A stretch of DNA of 64,000 nucleotides from an uncultured Desulfobulbaceae bacterium (GTDB lineage Bacteria > Desulfobacterota > Desulfobulbia > Desulfobulbales > BM004), in assembly GCA_947259115.1 (NCBI GenBank), contig CAMYKS010000002.1:62001-126000 (forward strand), written 5' to 3'. The notes beneath the pieces are model-generated. The model was given only the letters and a program-made list of their open reading frames with translations, ran no database searches and was not told the origin of the DNA. The position numbers were made by a program, and so were the translations under genes. The stretch's first letter is position 1. Each line of letters begins with the position of its first letter. This document shows, piece by piece, positions 62,941 to 64,000 of the stretch.

Positions 62941-63092
62941 GCTTATCTTTGTATTGCGTATTAACATAATCGACAGCAGTCGAATTGGCATAACTGTATG
63001 ATATAAAAAGAGTTAATCGATTGGGTTATTTGTCAAAGGACAGAGAATCCCGGTTGTGAAACAATTGTTTGAGTTATCATTTGGAGGGTTAC

Positions 63093-64000
63093 ATGACGGA
63101 CGTTAAGCTGGTTAGGAATGTGGCGATCTTGGGACATGGTAATTGCGGTAAAACCACCCTGGCTGAGGCCTTGCTTTTCAGTGCAGGCAAAACAAACCGC
63201 CTCGGCAAGGTGGATGATGGTTCTTCCAGCATGGATTTTGAGCCGGAGGAAATCAAACGCGATATCAGCATCAGTACTGCCTTTCATCATTATGACTGGA
63301 AAAAACATGAAGTTTTCCTGGCTGATACTCCCGGGGATGACAACTTCATTAATGAATCCAAGTTCGTGGCCAAGGTGGCAGACTCTGCTCTGTTCTGTAT
63401 CGGGGCGGCAACCAGCGTCAAAAACCAGACAACAAAATACACGGATTTTATTGAAGAGCGAAAAATTCCAACCATTATTTGTATTACCAGAATGGACCGT
63501 GAACGTGCCAATTTCAGCCAGGTCATTGAAGGTATCAAGGCAAACCTTCCTCTAAAGCCGGCGATTACCCATGTGCCTATCGGCGCTGAGGCGAATTTCA
63601 AAGGTGTAGTCAATGTCATCAACCAGAAGGCCTATATGTTTGATGATACGGGCAAGGTTAAGGAAGAAGATATTCCTGCCGATATGGCAGACGGGATAGC
63701 CGTTTACCGTGAAAGTCTCATGGAACAGGTCGCAGAAACAGATGATGATCTGATTGAAAAGTTTCTGGAAGAAGGTGAACTGACGGATGAAGATCTGGTA
63801 AATGGCTTGAAGGCCGGAGTTAAATCCGGGGAAATAAGCCCTGTCAGTGTTACTGCGGCCCTGAATAACCAGGGGAGTGAGTTGCTCCTGGACATGATCA
63901 ATGATCTCCTGCCTGCTCCATGTGATATTGCTTCGCATGTCGGAACCAACCCCAAGGATGGAGAAATTACCGAAAGGGAAGCTGTGGCTGATGCACCTTT
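63093..64000 (+). CDS. Elongation factor G-like GTPase (partial, runs off the window)
   Basis: 302 codons seen, no stop. GGAGGG lies 6 bases before the ATG. Translation-factor GTPase domain of the EF-G type: G1 GHGNCGKTT, a switch I region with RDISISTA, G3 DTPGDDNF, and G4 TRMDRE. Two positions are unusual against EF-G: the catalytic histidine of DTPGH is Asp, and G4 NKMD reads TRMD. Similar changes occur, as far as I recall, in the second EF-G (EF-G2) of sulfate reducers, so this is probably that paralogue and not the housekeeping fusA. No rpsL, rpsG or tuf neighbours, which supports this. GTPase rate may be low. Confidence 0.8.
   Translation, partial: MTDVKLVRNVAILGHGNCGKTTLAEALLFSAGKTNRLGKVDDGSSSMDFEPEEIKRDISISTAFHHYDWKKHEVFLADTPGDDNFINESKFVAKVADSALFCIGAATSVKNQTTKYTDFIEERKIPTIICITRMDRERANFSQVIEGIKANLPLKPAITHVPIGAEANFKGVVNVINQKAYMFDDTGKVKEEDIPADMADGIAVYRESLMEQVAETDDDLIEKFLEEGELTDEDLVNGLKAGVKSGEISPVSVTAALNNQGSELLLDMINDLLPAPCDIASHVGTNPKDGEITEREAVADAP

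Larger units (their letters stand above)
62629..63092. other. Gene-free divergent region between murJ and EF-G-like gene
   Basis: About 460 bp. It contains a candidate miniature inverted-repeat element at 62715-62838 and a sigma-70-type promoter at 62911-62940, both listed. The last 150 bases form a leader with GGAGGG directly before the EF-G-like ATG. No other structure is clear. Confidence 0.45.

Overview
This is a 64 kb chromosomal window from a Gram-negative bacterium with a lipopolysaccharide outer membrane (lpxC, lpxK, waaA, an LpxR-type lipid A deacylase, a TamA/BamA-type barrel with TamB). An N-type (AtpQ/AtpR) F-ATPase operon, a PEP-CTERM-like secreted protein behind a sigma-54 promoter, an EF-G paralogue with an altered G3 motif and a bd-type oxidase pair carrying cytochrome c suggest a Desulfobacterota (former deltaproteobacterial) lineage. 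That placement is inference from gene content and protein character, not a computed assignment. I found no rRNA, tRNA or CRISPR array.

Layout. 0.2-4 kb: two paralogous tandem-Usp proteins, each followed by an overlapping membrane gene (DUF2062 protein; sensor histidine kinase). 4-5.5 kb: a ferric-reductase-like flavocytochrome flanked by two tiny ORFs. 5.7-10.3 kb: a divalent-cation and mechanosensing block (MscS channel, a membrane-less MgtE-like N/CBS protein, full MgtE, CNNM-type protein, DUF1622). 10.5-17.5 kb: tamB, an Omp85 protein, lpxR-like. 17.9-25.2 kb: a small MscS channel, then the complete N-ATPase operon atpDCQRBEFAG, with no separate delta gene; AtpF carries a delta-like C-terminus and subunit c has two membrane glutamates plus the EST..Y motif. 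25.3-28.3 kb: CNNM/CBS protein and leucyl aminopeptidase. 28.4-36.6 kb (minus): M20 amidohydrolase, YbdK-like ligase, gamma-glutamyltransferase and a Yej-type peptide importer without a binding protein; with pepA this looks like a peptide or gamma-glutamyl salvage block. 37-40.8 kb (minus): an HTH-PAS regulator and a two-gene bd-superfamily oxidase whose first subunit ends in a cytochrome c domain. 41.5-51.7 kb: DUF493, PilZ, DUF3108, HD and PHP proteins, an NtrC-type regulator, nadK-proC, lpxC, lpxK. 52-59 kb: ECF sigma / anti-sigma / Spy-like operon, waaA, rsmE, a large HD-GYP sensor. 59-64 kb: IS110 remnant, truncated PEP-CTERM protein, murJ and the start of an EF-G paralogue running off the window.

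The most striking non-coding signal is a family of composite intergenic elements, four copies, at about 28.3, 30.1, 32.5 and 47.2 kb. Each has arrays of a degenerate octamer (GGNNYCRA, strict 8-bp period) facing each other as inverted arms around a spacer that is itself roughly 7-bp periodic. A related but different inverted element with a heptamer array lies at 41.2-41.5 kb. Other regulatory signals include a GntR-like palindrome over the pepA -10 box and several strong terminator hairpins.
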